Shown here: positions 1 to 8,956 of the stretch, in pieces
Numbering within the stretch: position 1 is the first letter of the stretch
How the letters are laid out: the number at the start of each line of letters is the position of its first letter
Source of the DNA: Verrucomicrobiales bacterium
GTDB lineage: Bacteria; Verrucomicrobiota; Verrucomicrobiia; Limisphaerales; UBA9464
Assembly (NCBI GenBank): GCA_027488845.1
Contig: JAIYBC010000016.1
Coordinates: 1-64,000, forward strand
DNA: 64,000 bases
Direction of reading: 5' to 3'
Position numbers and translations under genes: made by a program
Notes under the pieces: model-generated
The model's database searches: none
What the model was told of the DNA's origin: nothing
The model's input: the letters and a program-made list of their open reading frames with translations, nothing else

Positions 1-282
1 CGGCTCATGGCTCTAAGTCGAAAGCTCGGCTTCAGCCTCGTGAAGGATCCCGACCCCATCCCGGCGACCTGAAGGAAATGCCCCAAAAGGCTGACATCTC
101 GGGTTCAGTTCATTGGTAGCCGCAAAGCCGCTGAGGAGGAGGGAGGAAGCCGGTGGGCTCCCGTTTTGAAACCGAGCTCCGCGCATGGGTGGGGGCTTCA
201 AACCCGGATCACGCTCTCCCGAGGAGTCTTCGCGTACCTGCATGTGGTCGGCTCGTACCCCATCTGGAACGTTGGCTGAGTC
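1..282. other. non-coding flank
   Basis: No supported gene is visible between the window edge and the stop codon of the first gene. Short open frames here show no recognisable protein signature. The segment at about 120-160 (AGCCGCAAAGCCGC followed by a GGAGG-rich run) vaguely resembles the dispersed repeat described near 22.2 kb and 58.9 kb, but the match is too weak to call. Confidence 0.4.
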
Positions 283-3200
283 CTAGTTCTCCGGCTCAAC
301 AAGCTCCAGTTCCCTGCGGTCGCCGGGCCATGGCGTCCTCGTCTCCCGGCCGCCGGGCCAACGGACCCGCACGGCCTCGGGCCTTCCGCCGGTGAGCAAG
401 ACACGCGGGGAATCCTGGGACCACCATCCGGAGCCCGCGTGCACAGCATGGGCGGCACCCGACGCACCGCCCGATTCCGCCTGGACCACCGCTCCGATGG
501 CGGCCGGGTTCCGTTTCCCGCCTCGGAGCGTGACCGTCCATCCGGGAATGGCCGTGCGGTTGCGGAAGAGCCTTGCCGGTCCTTCCGCCTGCGCGGCGAC
601 GACATCCATGCGGCCGTCGTGGTCGAAGTCGAACACCGAGGAGCCCCGACCTTCGCCGGTCATCCGGACCCCCGATTCGGCCGATCCCAAAGGTCGGAAG
701 CCTCCTGTTCCATCGCCCATCAGGACCAGGCCGAGACCGGCATCCTGGCGTGAGGTTTCCGCATCGGTTCCGAAGTGGTTCTGGGTGAGGAAGAGGTCGG
801 TTCGGCCGTCGCCGTCGAAGTCCGCAGCGGAGATCCCGTAGGCCGGGGTCCATTGGGCCTCGGCCGGAAGCGGGCGAACGAGGAAATGGTCCCCGCGGTT
901 CAGGAAGACGGTGCTCGCGAACCAGTCGGCATCGAGCCGTCCGGCTTCTGCGGCATGGGACCCGAGCAGGCTTTCCAGCGACGTCCGCCCGTACGTGGCA
1001 TGGTCCGGGGCCTTCTCGAGGATGAACGGAAGGGCGTTCCGCAACTGGGTCCATTCCCGCCAGGGCAGCAGGATTCCCTGCGCCGGATCGACCGAGGCGA
1101 GCAGCGGATGGACTCCGGTTCCGAGGCCGAATTCCCCGTGGAGGACCGTCACGCGGTCCCGGCGCGGGTCGATTCGTGCCTCGCCGAAGTTCCAACCCCA
1201 GTTGCCGACGGCGAGGTCCAGGCGTCCGTCGCCGTCGAAGTCCGCCGCGGTGACGCCGTTCCAGAATCCCCTCAGTCCCGACGCCGGAGCCGGTTTCCGG
1301 GAGGAATCGGTGAAGCGCAGCTCCGGATCCCAGGCGGACATCCCCTGGTCCGAGCGGCGGAAGAACCGAACCGGACCGAACTCCGTCGTGAGCACCAACT
1401 CGCCGCGTCCGTCGCCATCGAAATCGGCTGCGGTCGCGCCGGTGGTCAGCCCGTTGCCCGGGATCGGCACCTCCGCGCCGAATCCATCGGCGGTACCCGT
1501 CAGGATCCGCGATGCGACGCCGACCGGCCACCTGCCCGGTGCGGCGCGTCCGGCGACCACGAGGTCCGGGTGGGAGTCCCCGACGAGGTCCGCGAGGACC
1601 AGTGCGCCGGAGGAGGCGGATGACGGTGCGAGGGCGCGGGGCGGACCTTGGCGATGGAGCGATGCGGAGGGCGCGTCCGGTTGGCCGTCCCTCCAGTTGG
1701 ATTCGGCCAACACGGACGTCGGTGACCCATCGTCGCGGCGATGGAATGCCAGGAGACCGGCCACGTTGCGTCCGCCGATGGCCCGGACATCGCGTTCCGG
1801 CCACGGCGCGAACCCGCGGCCGCCGACATTCCTGTACGCCTGGGCCGCCCCGGCGCTTCCGAACAGCAGGTCCTCGTGGCCATCGGCGTCGAGGTCGGCC
1901 ACCGCCACGCCGGGCGGTTCCCGGGACAGGAGCCTTGGGAGCAGGGGTTGACGTTGGAAGTCGTCGGAAGCCGGCGGTGGGGAACGGTGCGGCAGCGAGT
2001 CGGACCGGTCTTCGAACAGGGGCTCGGCTCGGGTGGATGGGGGCTTCGGCGAGGAAGCCGATGGCGTCGTCGGGAAGTCCAGCTCGACCCGGGAGTTGGC
2101 GGGGATCCCGTCCAATCGGCTCGTGATGCCGCCGGGCCAGCGGACCTCGACCGAATGCAGGGCACCGGCGGTGGCGGCAAAGGTCCGGACCGCGTCGTCG
2201 CCGGAGAGGTAGCGTCCGCCGGAGACCATCTCCTGGGATTGGGCCACGGGGCCGCCGCGCACGGTGATCCGTGAACCGATGCCGCGGGTGTTGGCGCCGG
2301 CTCCGCGGAGCCGCACGGAGATCCGCGGCGCGGTGGAGTCGTTGCGCAGGAGCAGGGCCGGGGCGTTGAGCCGATTGGCCACCACGTCGAGGTCCCCGTC
2401 GTTGTCGAGGTCCGCGAGCGCCAGCGCGGTGGTGACACCGTGGGCGTCGAAGCCCCAATCCGGACCGGCTTCGACGAAGGTCCCGTCCCGGCGGTTCCTG
2501 TAGGCGCGGTTGGTGCACGCGAGGTCGGGAAAGCGGTTGAAATCCCGCAGCCGCTGGGCCGGGGACGGCGGTTCACGTCTCCGCGACTGCGCTTCGAGCA
2601 CGTCCGCGTGCTGCACGTCGTGGAGGTTGCCGTTGCCGGTCAGGAGGTCCTCCCAGCCGTCGAGGTCCACGTCGAGGAAGACGGCGCTCCAGGTCCAATC
2701 GGAGGCCGCGACACCGGCGAACTGGGCGATTTCGGCGAAGCCTCCGGAATCGCGGGCGAGGTGGAGGGTGTTGCGGGTGACCTCCGGACGGAAATCGGGG
2801 TCGAGCACGGGCGGACGGAGGCTGGCGGCCATGGTGTTGGGCCGTTGCCAGGCACGTTTGGCCAGGTCGGTCCCGAGCATCTCGGCGACGAACAGGTCGT
2901 CGCGGCCGTCGCGGTTGATGTCCGCGGCGTCCACGGCCATGGAACTGAGGCTCTGGTGCCGCAGCCACGTCCTGGGGGCGGCCTGGAATCCCGCCCCGGC
3001 GCGGTTCAGCCAGACGCGGTCGGACCAGTGGACGAAGTCGTTGCAGACATACAGGTCTGGCCAGCCGTCGCCGTCGAGATCACGGAACAGCACGGAGAGG
3101 CCCCAGTCGGTCGGTGGGGCGGTGAGCGGTTTGCCGTCCTCGTCGAGGAACGTGCCCTGGGTCCAGGAGACGGGTGCGAAGTCGCCGCCACCGCGGTTGA

Positions 3201-3981
3201 GGTAGAGGAAGTCGCGTTCGCCCCGCTCAAGGATCTCCGCGGACTCGCCCTGTGCGCCGAGGGCCAGGAAGCGGTCGGCCGGAGTCACGACGATCCCGCC
3301 GCCCGGTTCGCGCCGGGCCTCGACCCGCAGGCCGGGCGGGTTGTCCCGGAAGGTGGTGGTCCGGTAGTTGGTCACGTAGAGGTCGAGGTCCCCGTCGCCG
3401 TCGAGGTCCGCCAGGGCGAGCGAGGTGGCTCCGAGGCGCCGTGTGAGGCGGTTGTTGGTGGACTCGGTGAAACCGCCGCGGGCGTCGTTCAGGAAGAGCC
3501 GGGTGCCGGTTCCGATGCCGTTGACGAGCAGGTCGAGGTCGAGGTCGCCGTCCACGTCGGCCATCACCGCACCGGTGCTGGCATCCGACGCGCACGCGGC
3601 CCCGCCGGCGTTGGGCACGGCTTCGAACCGCCAGGAACCGCGGTTGAGGTAGAGGCCGTTGGGACCCTGGAGACGGCAGAGGTAGACGTCGCAGAGTCCG
3701 TCGCCGTCGACGTCGCCGAGGGCGATGCCGGATCCGTTCTCAAGGATCCGGTTGTTGGCGGCGGCCTGGGGGTCGAGGGAGTTGGTGAAGGCAAGTCCGG
3801 TGTCGGCGGGCCGGAGCGTCGTGAATCCGGTTTTGCCAACCTCCCCGCCTGGAGCCGGGGCGAGCGCCTGAAACCGGCCGCCGTTGGCCAGTTTCCAGGG
3901 CGTATCGGGGAATCCGGAGACCGCCGTCTGGAGCAGGACCAGCAGGAGTCGGAGTGCCGTCGACAACGGGAAAGGCCGCAT
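283..3981 (-). CDS. secreted FG-GAP/VCBS repeat protein with two ASPIC-UnbV domains (CRTAC1 family)
   Basis: This 1232-residue protein starts with a hydrophobic signal peptide (about residues 1-22). It is packed with calcium-binding FG-GAP motifs of the D-x-D-x-D-G type, for example at about 91, 142, 193, 301 and 524, each followed by a DLYV-like strand, which predicts extracellular beta-propellers. A first ASPIC/UnbV domain lies at about 554-636 (ending near RWPGG). A second propeller follows, and a second ASPIC-like domain closes the protein at about 1145-1232, again with RWPGG. Known CRTAC1-type proteins usually carry one such unit, so this looks like a tandem duplication. It lies just downstream of the DUF1501 gene on the same strand, which suggests co-transcription. 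The ligand is unknown; adhesion or polymer binding at the cell surface is an inference. Confidence 0.85.
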   Translation of the reverse strand: MRPFPLSTALRLLLVLLQTAVSGFPDTPWKLANGGRFQALAPAPGGEVGKTGFTTLRPADTGLAFTNSLDPQAAANNRILENGSGIALGDVDGDGLCDVYLCRLQGPNGLYLNRGSWRFEAVPNAGGAACASDASTGAVMADVDGDLDLDLLVNGIGTGTRLFLNDARGGFTESTNNRLTRRLGATSLALADLDGDGDLDLYVTNYRTTTFRDNPPGLRVEARREPGGGIVVTPADRFLALGAQGESAEILERGERDFLYLNRGGGDFAPVSWTQGTFLDEDGKPLTAPPTDWGLSVLFRDLDGDGWPDLYVCNDFVHWSDRVWLNRAGAGFQAAPRTWLRHQSLSSMAVDAADINRDGRDDLFVAEMLGTDLAKRAWQRPNTMAASLRPPVLDPDFRPEVTRNTLHLARDSGGFAEIAQFAGVAASDWTWSAVFLDVDLDGWEDLLTGNGNLHDVQHADVLEAQSRRREPPSPAQRLRDFNRFPDLACTNRAYRNRRDGTFVEAGPDWGFDAHGVTTALALADLDNDGDLDVVANRLNAPALLLRNDSTAPRISVRLRGAGANTRGIGSRITVRGGPVAQSQEMVSGGRYLSGDDAVRTFAATAGALHSVEVRWPGGITSRLDGIPANSRVELDFPTTPSASSPKPPSTRAEPLFEDRSDSLPHRSPPPASDDFQRQPLLPRLLSREPPGVAVADLDADGHEDLLFGSAGAAQAYRNVGGRGFAPWPERDVRAIGGRNVAGLLAFHRRDDGSPTSVLAESNWRDGQPDAPSASLHRQGPPRALAPSSASSGALVLADLVGDSHPDLVVAGRAAPGRWPVGVASRILTGTADGFGAEVPIPGNGLTTGATAADFDGDGRGELVLTTEFGPVRFFRRSDQGMSAWDPELRFTDSSRKPAPASGLRGFWNGVTAADFDGDGRLDLAVGNWGWNFGEARIDPRRDRVTVLHGEFGLGTGVHPLLASVDPAQGILLPWREWTQLRNALPFILEKAPDHATYGRTSLESLLGSHAAEAGRLDADWFASTVFLNRGDHFLVRPLPAEAQWTPAYGISAADFDGDGRTDLFLTQNHFGTDAETSRQDAGLGLVLMGDGTGGFRPLGSAESGVRMTGEGRGSSVFDFDHDGRMDVVAAQAEGPARLFRNRTAIPGWTVTLRGGKRNPAAIGAVVQAESGGASGAAHAVHAGSGWWSQDSPRVLLTGGRPEAVRVRWPGGRETRTPWPGDRRELELVEPEN

Positions 3982-4077
3982 GGGGAGGCCAAGAAGCTAG
4001 GCCGCCCGGAGATGCCGTGGAAGTCCCGAAGTGGTCTTGGGAAGGGGTGGAATGCCCGCGGGACGCCGGCGCGAGGC

Positions 4078-5526
4078 TCAGGCCATGATGCCGCGGACGA
4101 CGTTTCCGTGCAGGTCGGTGAGGCGGAAATCGCGGCCGGCGTGGCGGTAGGTGAACTTCTCGTGGTCGAAGCCGAGCAGGGCGAGCAGCGTGGCGTGGAG
4201 GTCGTGCACGTGCACCGGGTTCTCCGCGGCGGCGAAGCCGAACTCGTCGGTGGAACCGTAGACCGTACCGCCCTTCACGCCTCCGCCGGCCAGCCACATG
4301 GAGAAGCCGTGGTTGTTGTGGTCGCGGCCGTTGATCTTGCCGGAGTTGGCGCCGGGTGTGGGCAGCTCGACGGTGGGGGTGCGGCCGAATTCGCCGCCCC
4401 AGACCACGAGGGTATCCTCCAGCAGTCCGCGTTGCTTCAGGTCCTTGAGCAGCGCGGCGATCGGCTGGTCGGATTCGCGGGCGAGACGGCGGTGGTTGAC
4501 CTCGAGGTCGTCGTGGTTGTCCCAGGGTTGCCCGGCGCCGTGCCAGACCTGGACGAAACGGACGCCGCGTTCGATCAGGCGTCGGGTGATCAGCAGCTGC
4601 CTTGCTTGGGTTCCCTCGCCGTACATCTCCCGGATGTGCGCCGGCTCGCGGCTGATGTCGAAGGCGTCGGACGCGTCGATCTGCATCCGGTAGGCCAGCT
4701 CGAAGCTCTGGATCCGTGCGTCCAGCTGGGAATCGGCGTCCCGCGCTTCCCGATGGCGCCGGTTCAGGGCCTGGAGCAGGTCCAGCTGCGCCCGTTGTCC
4801 GGAGGGGGAGGTGGACTGGTTCGAGATGTTCTCGATCAGCTTCTCGATCCGGGTGTGTTCGGTGTTGATGTACGTGCCCTGGTACACGCCCGGCAGGAAG
4901 CCGCTCTGCCAGTTCTGGGATTCCTGGATCGGGTAGCCGCCGGGGCAGAGCACCACGAAGCCGGGCATGTTCTGGTTGTCGCTGCCCAACCCGTAGGTGA
5001 CCCACGAGCCGAAGCTGGGACGCACCTGCCGGGCCTCGCCGCAGTTCATCAACAGCAGGGAAGGCTCGTGGTTCGGGACGTCCGCCTTCATCGAACGGAT
5101 CACGCAGAGGTCGTCCGCGCACTCGGCGGTCTTCTCGAAGAGCTCGCTGATCTCCATCCCGCTTTGGCCGTACCTGCGGAACCGGAACGGGGAACGCCAC
5201 GCGGCACCGGTCTTCCGCTCGGTGGCGAAATGGACCGGGATCTCCTTCCCGTGCCAACGGTCGAGCGAAGGCTTGGGATCGAAGGTGTCCACGTGGGACG
5301 GGCCGCCGTTGGCGAAGATGTGGATCACACGCTTGGCCTTGCCCGGGAACTGCGGGGACCTGGGGCTCAACGGATGGATGACGCCCTCCGCCCGGGCGGT
5401 CGACGACAGGAGACCGGTCGAACCGAGCAGGGAAGTCAACCCGAGCGTGCCCATTCCCATGCCGCAGGTGCGCAGGAATTCACGGCGCCCGAGACCGGAG
5501 CTGGATTGGGGGGAGGCGGGATTCAT
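4078..5526 (-). CDS. Tat-exported DUF1501 protein
   Basis: This 482-residue protein has a twin-arginine signal (GRREFLRTCG at about residue 13, then a hydrophobic stretch ending near ARAE). The body matches the DUF1501 family: an IFANGGPSHVDTFDPK-type motif near the start of the mature protein and VVWGGEFGRTP in the second half. DUF1501 proteins are abundant in Planctomycetota and Verrucomicrobiota, have an alkaline-phosphatase/sulfatase-like fold, and often sit beside secreted cytochrome or repeat proteins. Here the partner is the FG-GAP/ASPIC protein 96 bases downstream. The substrate is not known. Export in folded form suggests a bound cofactor or metal. Confidence 0.88.
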   Translation of the reverse strand: MNPASPQSSSGLGRREFLRTCGMGMGTLGLTSLLGSTGLLSSTARAEGVIHPLSPRSPQFPGKAKRVIHIFANGGPSHVDTFDPKPSLDRWHGKEIPVHFATERKTGAAWRSPFRFRRYGQSGMEISELFEKTAECADDLCVIRSMKADVPNHEPSLLLMNCGEARQVRPSFGSWVTYGLGSDNQNMPGFVVLCPGGYPIQESQNWQSGFLPGVYQGTYINTEHTRIEKLIENISNQSTSPSGQRAQLDLLQALNRRHREARDADSQLDARIQSFELAYRMQIDASDAFDISREPAHIREMYGEGTQARQLLITRRLIERGVRFVQVWHGAGQPWDNHDDLEVNHRRLARESDQPIAALLKDLKQRGLLEDTLVVWGGEFGRTPTVELPTPGANSGKINGRDHNNHGFSMWLAGGGVKGGTVYGSTDEFGFAAAENPVHVHDLHATLLALLGFDHEKFTYRHAGRDFRLTDLHGNVVRGIMA

Positions 5527-5940
5527 GGACGTGGCGGAAACGGGACGGGTGGAAGCCGGGGTTCATTCAACGGAGACCGGGTGGGAAATCAACCCTACGG
5601 CAAAATCCTTTCCTCGGGAGGCTCAAGTGTTGGTTGGAAGAGACGATGTCCCGGGTGTCGACAGCGACCGGATTCCGTTCTCCGCGAATGAACGGACGGG
5701 AAGAAGGTGGTACGCCCGCAATCGGAACCGCCCGCGGCATGGATGCCGCGAAGTCAAGTCCCGGCCCTGTCCGGGACCTCAAGGAAAGAGAATCTTTTGG
5801 GAGCGGTGGAACGCCGGGGGGCGGACCGCCAGTAGTTGTTCCAGTCACCGAGCGAAATCTCGACCGCGGCTCCGTCCTGCCCTGTTTCGGAGCCACCGTG
5901 TCCTGACGGTCGGCTGAGTCGACATGCCAGAAGGAACGTC
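5527..5940. other. divergent intergenic region with two small hairpins
   Basis: This 414-base gap separates the divergent DUF1501 and cytochrome genes, so it should carry both promoters; I could not identify convincing -35/-10 pairs. Two adjacent inverted repeats are visible: GCGGCAT/ATGCCGC at about 5735-5750 and GTCCCGG/CCGGGAC at 5758-5777. Neither is followed by a T-run. The plus-strand gene has a good ribosome-binding site (AAGGA, 5-6 bases before the ATG at 5941). Confidence 0.5.
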
Positions 5941-7983
5941 ATGAGCTTCATCAAGGGATCCGGTCCGAACGGTCCTCGCCAGTGGCTCTCGACGTCCCGC
6001 AACGTCATGAAAATCCGCATTCCGGCCCGCATGGCGGCCATCTTGGGGAAGATGGCGTGCCTCATGGCCCTTTTCGTCGCCGTACCCCGGAGCTCGGCAG
6101 CCGGTTGGGTTCCGCCGGTCACGCCCAGGAAGTTCTCCGTCCTCGAGCTGCTCGGCGTGCCAGGCACGTCCGTGACCATCGGCGTCCAGGTTCCCTCGGG
6201 CGGCACCACCCTTTGGCTGAAGGCCCATGGACTGAACTACCAGAACAAGGCCAGCATCCGCGTCAACGGCGGCGAGTGGGTGGCCCTGAACAACACCAAC
6301 TGCGTCTTCGACTACCCCGGCGACCGTCTCAGCGGCATGGGCGGCCCCTTGGACACGCTGTCCTTCCGGGTGACCGGCGTGAGCCTGGTGCCCCGCCGCG
6401 CCAACACCATCAGCTTCCGCTTCAACTTCACCGACGGCGTCAGCATCGGATACCGGATCCTCGACCTGAACATCCTCAACTCCTCCAACAGGCGGTTGCT
6501 TCCAGAGGCCCAGCCGGTGTTCGTCCGCGGACGGACGTCGGGGATCAGCGCCACCGACATCGCTGCGGGTTCCAACCTCTGGTACAACGCGAATCTCCGC
6601 CTCAACTGGATCGGGGACAGCATGAACGCCAAGTGCGCCGACTGCCACGCGGACAACGGCGCCGACCTCAAGTACTTCAGCTATTCCGACAAGGCCATCA
6701 GCGAACGCGCCCGTTTCCACGGCCTCACACTGACCCAGGGACGCCAGATCGCCGCCTACATCCGGTCCCTTCCCCTGAACAACCCGGGCACTCCTTGGGA
6801 CCCTCCCTATCAGCCGGGTCCTGGCCAGGACGCCAAGCCGGTCGCCGACTTCGCCGCGGGCGCCGGACTCCAGTGGGTCCTCCCCGACGACAGCCTCTCG
6901 TTCGACTACCTGTTCCCGGACGGGACGCCCCAGGTCAATTTCACCAACACGGTCAACGTCCGGGACATTCCGATCGCGATGCCGCTCCCCGACTGGAACT
7001 CGTGGCTTCCGCGGGTCCATCCGAAGGATTCCTACGGCCCGGACTTCCAGCCCGTGTACGACGCCCTGCGTTTCGTCCGGGACGAACCGGACATCACGCA
7101 GCAGTTGGTTCGGTTCAACGAATGGCAGGTGAACCTCTGGAACTGGTCGGTCGGTCCTGCGACGCAGCTTCCGTTGGAACTTCGCGACGGGTCCATGACG
7201 GCGATGACCGCGTGGTGGTCCGTGGGCCGCTGGCGCAGCGTGAAGTCGTGGGATGTCATCAAGACCAAGGGACTCGAGGACCGAGGTCAAGAGATGTTCG
7301 ACTGGCCGGTGCACCCGAAGTCCTGGCCGACCCATTCCGTCTTCATTTCCGCCCCCCATTACACGATCACGAATCCCGATGCGCACTTCCTGCGGAACGG
7401 CAGCCGGCAGGTTTGGGACATCCTTTCCCACCAATGGTACTGGCTGCAGATGATCCTCAACGACGCCAACCACCGCCACCTCGAGGGGTTCCCGATCGAC
7501 TGGCCCTATCTCCAGGCGTTCACCAGCAGCCAGTACGCCTACGGTTTGGGAGTCGAGGCGCAGGCGACGATCGCGTCGATCAAGGTGGGCGAGTCCTCGA
7601 CCTACAATCCGCAGGGACGATGGGATGGCGTCACCGCGTATTCCGGTGTCTCGATGGAGTGGCTCTGGAACACCAGCTGGGGAAACCTGGCGTGGAAGGA
7701 CTACGATCCCCAGTTCCGGGATGCGGTCGTCCGAGCGATCTTGTCCGAGCACAAGCGCATGATCCAGCTGGCGGGTCGGGAGCACTTCCGGGACACCATG
7801 CAGGAGATCTTCGAAGGGGAGTCCGACAACAGCAACGGGCCACCGCGTAGCCTGCCTCTGATCCGCTCCTTCGCCGGCAACATCCAGTTCCTCAAGGACC
7901 ATGGGGCGGCGCCGGACATCGTCGAGATGATGAAGGACATCGGCCAGTATCTCTGGCCCGCCGCGGATTGGTCGCGGTTCTGA
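5941..7983 (+). CDS. secreted c-type cytochrome-like protein, function unknown
   Basis: The protein is 680 residues from the ATG at 5941, which is preceded by AAGGA at good spacing. A later ATG at 6007 would give a more compact signal peptide but has no ribosome-binding site. A hydrophobic export segment at about 35-54 ends in an AxA-like site. An N-terminal beta-rich region (about 55-190) resembles a carbohydrate-binding-type sandwich. A single CADCH haem-binding motif follows at 232-236, then a long alpha-rich region rich in Trp and His. I do not recognise the C-terminal 400 residues; a periplasmic haem protein, possibly an oxidase or dehydrogenase partner, is a guess from the motif. A hairpin lies about 20 bases after the stop. 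Confidence 0.75.
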   Translation: MSFIKGSGPNGPRQWLSTSRNVMKIRIPARMAAILGKMACLMALFVAVPRSSAAGWVPPVTPRKFSVLELLGVPGTSVTIGVQVPSGGTTLWLKAHGLNYQNKASIRVNGGEWVALNNTNCVFDYPGDRLSGMGGPLDTLSFRVTGVSLVPRRANTISFRFNFTDGVSIGYRILDLNILNSSNRRLLPEAQPVFVRGRTSGISATDIAAGSNLWYNANLRLNWIGDSMNAKCADCHADNGADLKYFSYSDKAISERARFHGLTLTQGRQIAAYIRSLPLNNPGTPWDPPYQPGPGQDAKPVADFAAGAGLQWVLPDDSLSFDYLFPDGTPQVNFTNTVNVRDIPIAMPLPDWNSWLPRVHPKDSYGPDFQPVYDALRFVRDEPDITQQLVRFNEWQVNLWNWSVGPATQLPLELRDGSMTAMTAWWSVGRWRSVKSWDVIKTKGLEDRGQEMFDWPVHPKSWPTHSVFISAPHYTITNPDAHFLRNGSRQVWDILSHQWYWLQMILNDANHRHLEGFPIDWPYLQAFTSSQYAYGLGVEAQATIASIKVGESSTYNPQGRWDGVTAYSGVSMEWLWNTSWGNLAWKDYDPQFRDAVVRAILSEHKRMIQLAGREHFRDTMQEIFEGESDNSNGPPRSLPLIRSFAGNIQFLKDHGAAPDIVEMMKDIGQYLWPAADWSRF

Positions 7984-8004
7984 GGCGGTCTTGATTCCAG
8001 TTTT

Positions 8005-8025
8005 CCGTCACCGGAAAGGTGACGG
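8005..8025 (+). terminator. possible terminator after the cytochrome gene
   Basis: An 8-bp perfect stem (CCGTCACC / GGTGACGG) with a 5-base loop begins 21 bases after the stop codon at 7983. The following tract (TCTTCGGTT) is only weakly T-rich, so termination may be inefficient. Confidence 0.45.
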
Positions 8026-8185
8026 TCTTCGGTTGGGGGCAACCAGGAGGTTCGGGGGGTCGCGTAACAGCGGCCCCCCGTTTGTTCCACGGAGGTCGTC
8101 GTCAACCACGCCTGAAATGCCGGGGAACGGGTTGCCCGCGAATCCCGGCTTGCTCTATTCTCCGGGCAACTCGGAAGACCGTTCC

Positions 8186-8830
8186 ATGATGACGAACTCC
8201 ATCCAGCCTCCCTCCAACGGATTCCGTCCACTGGCCAAGGCGGTGGCGACGCTGCTGGGAGCCGCGTGCGTCGCCGTCTCCGCCGCCGACAGGCCGACGG
8301 TGCCCCGTGGCCAGCCGATCAAGCCGGTCCGCAGCAAGCCGCCCGCGGAATCCGCGCCCGCGACGAACGCCGCGCCCCGCGTCGAAACTCCGGCCCCCAC
8401 GTCCGCCGTTGCGTCTGTCGGTTTCGACATCCTCTCGACCTTCAAGTACGAGGTTCCGGAGGAAGGCGGAGCCGGTTCCAAGCCCGCGCCGAACGCCCCG
8501 GATCCCGACGCGCAGATCCCGGCGAACGTGAAGGCCTACAACGGGAAGAAGATCGCCCTGAAGGGGTTCATGCTCCCGCTGAAGGTCGAGGGCGGACTGG
8601 TGACCGAGCTTCTCCTGATGCGCGACCAGTCCATGTGCTGCTTCGGGACGGTTCCCAAGATCAACGAGTGGGTGGCGGTCAAGATGACCGGCGGCGGCGT
8701 GAAGCCGGTCATGGACCAGGCCGTGACGCTATCCGGGACGATCAAGATCGGAGCCATGCGCGAGAACGGCTACCTTGTCGGCATCTACCAGATGGACGGC
8801 GACAAGATGGACGCCCACGGCGCACTCTGA
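8186..8830 (+). CDS. exported DUF3299-family protein
   Basis: The 214-residue protein is read from two adjacent ATGs (8186, 8189). The first 38 residues form a likely signal peptide (hydrophobic run VATLLGAACVAVSAAD). A Pro/Ala-rich linker follows, then a C-terminal domain with YNGKKIALKGFMLPL and VTELLLMRDQ, the pattern of DUF3299, small periplasmic proteins sometimes found with MacB-like transporters. Two adjacent cysteines (MCCFG) stand in the domain where other members often have a CIH-type motif. Function is unknown. It lies 200 bases downstream of the cytochrome gene, probably as a separate unit because a hairpin intervenes. Confidence 0.75.
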   Translation: MMTNSIQPPSNGFRPLAKAVATLLGAACVAVSAADRPTVPRGQPIKPVRSKPPAESAPATNAAPRVETPAPTSAVASVGFDILSTFKYEVPEEGGAGSKPAPNAPDPDAQIPANVKAYNGKKIALKGFMLPLKVEGGLVTELLLMRDQSMCCFGTVPKINEWVAVKMTGGGVKPVMDQAVTLSGTIKIGAMRENGYLVGIYQMDGDKMDAHGAL

Positions 8831-8956
8831 ACGTCCAGTCGGGTTGATGGCCCAAGGCGTCCTTCAACCCCGAAGGATCGCCTTGGAGGTGTTCCTTCCG
8901 CGGTTCTCCGGAGGGTTGAAGGGATCAGGGGTTGGAGGGCATCGTGGCGGCCTCGC

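Noticed and set aside
806-3560. Recurring GTCGCCGTCGAAGTCC-like DNA words that look like direct repeats
   Set aside because: They encode the repeated FG-GAP calcium motifs, are irregularly spaced and diverge as protein repeats do. Not a CRISPR array or mobile repeat.
2440-5691. Very long antisense open frame (1083 codons, plus strand) across the FG-GAP and DUF1501 genes
   Set aside because: GC-rich codon bias leaves the opposite strand open. The protein is repetitive Gly/Val/Arg text with no family features, while the minus-strand proteins are clear.
5845-7902. Minus-strand frame of 685 codons opposite the cytochrome gene
   Set aside because: No signal or motif, and the plus strand carries a CxxCH protein with a ribosome-binding site.
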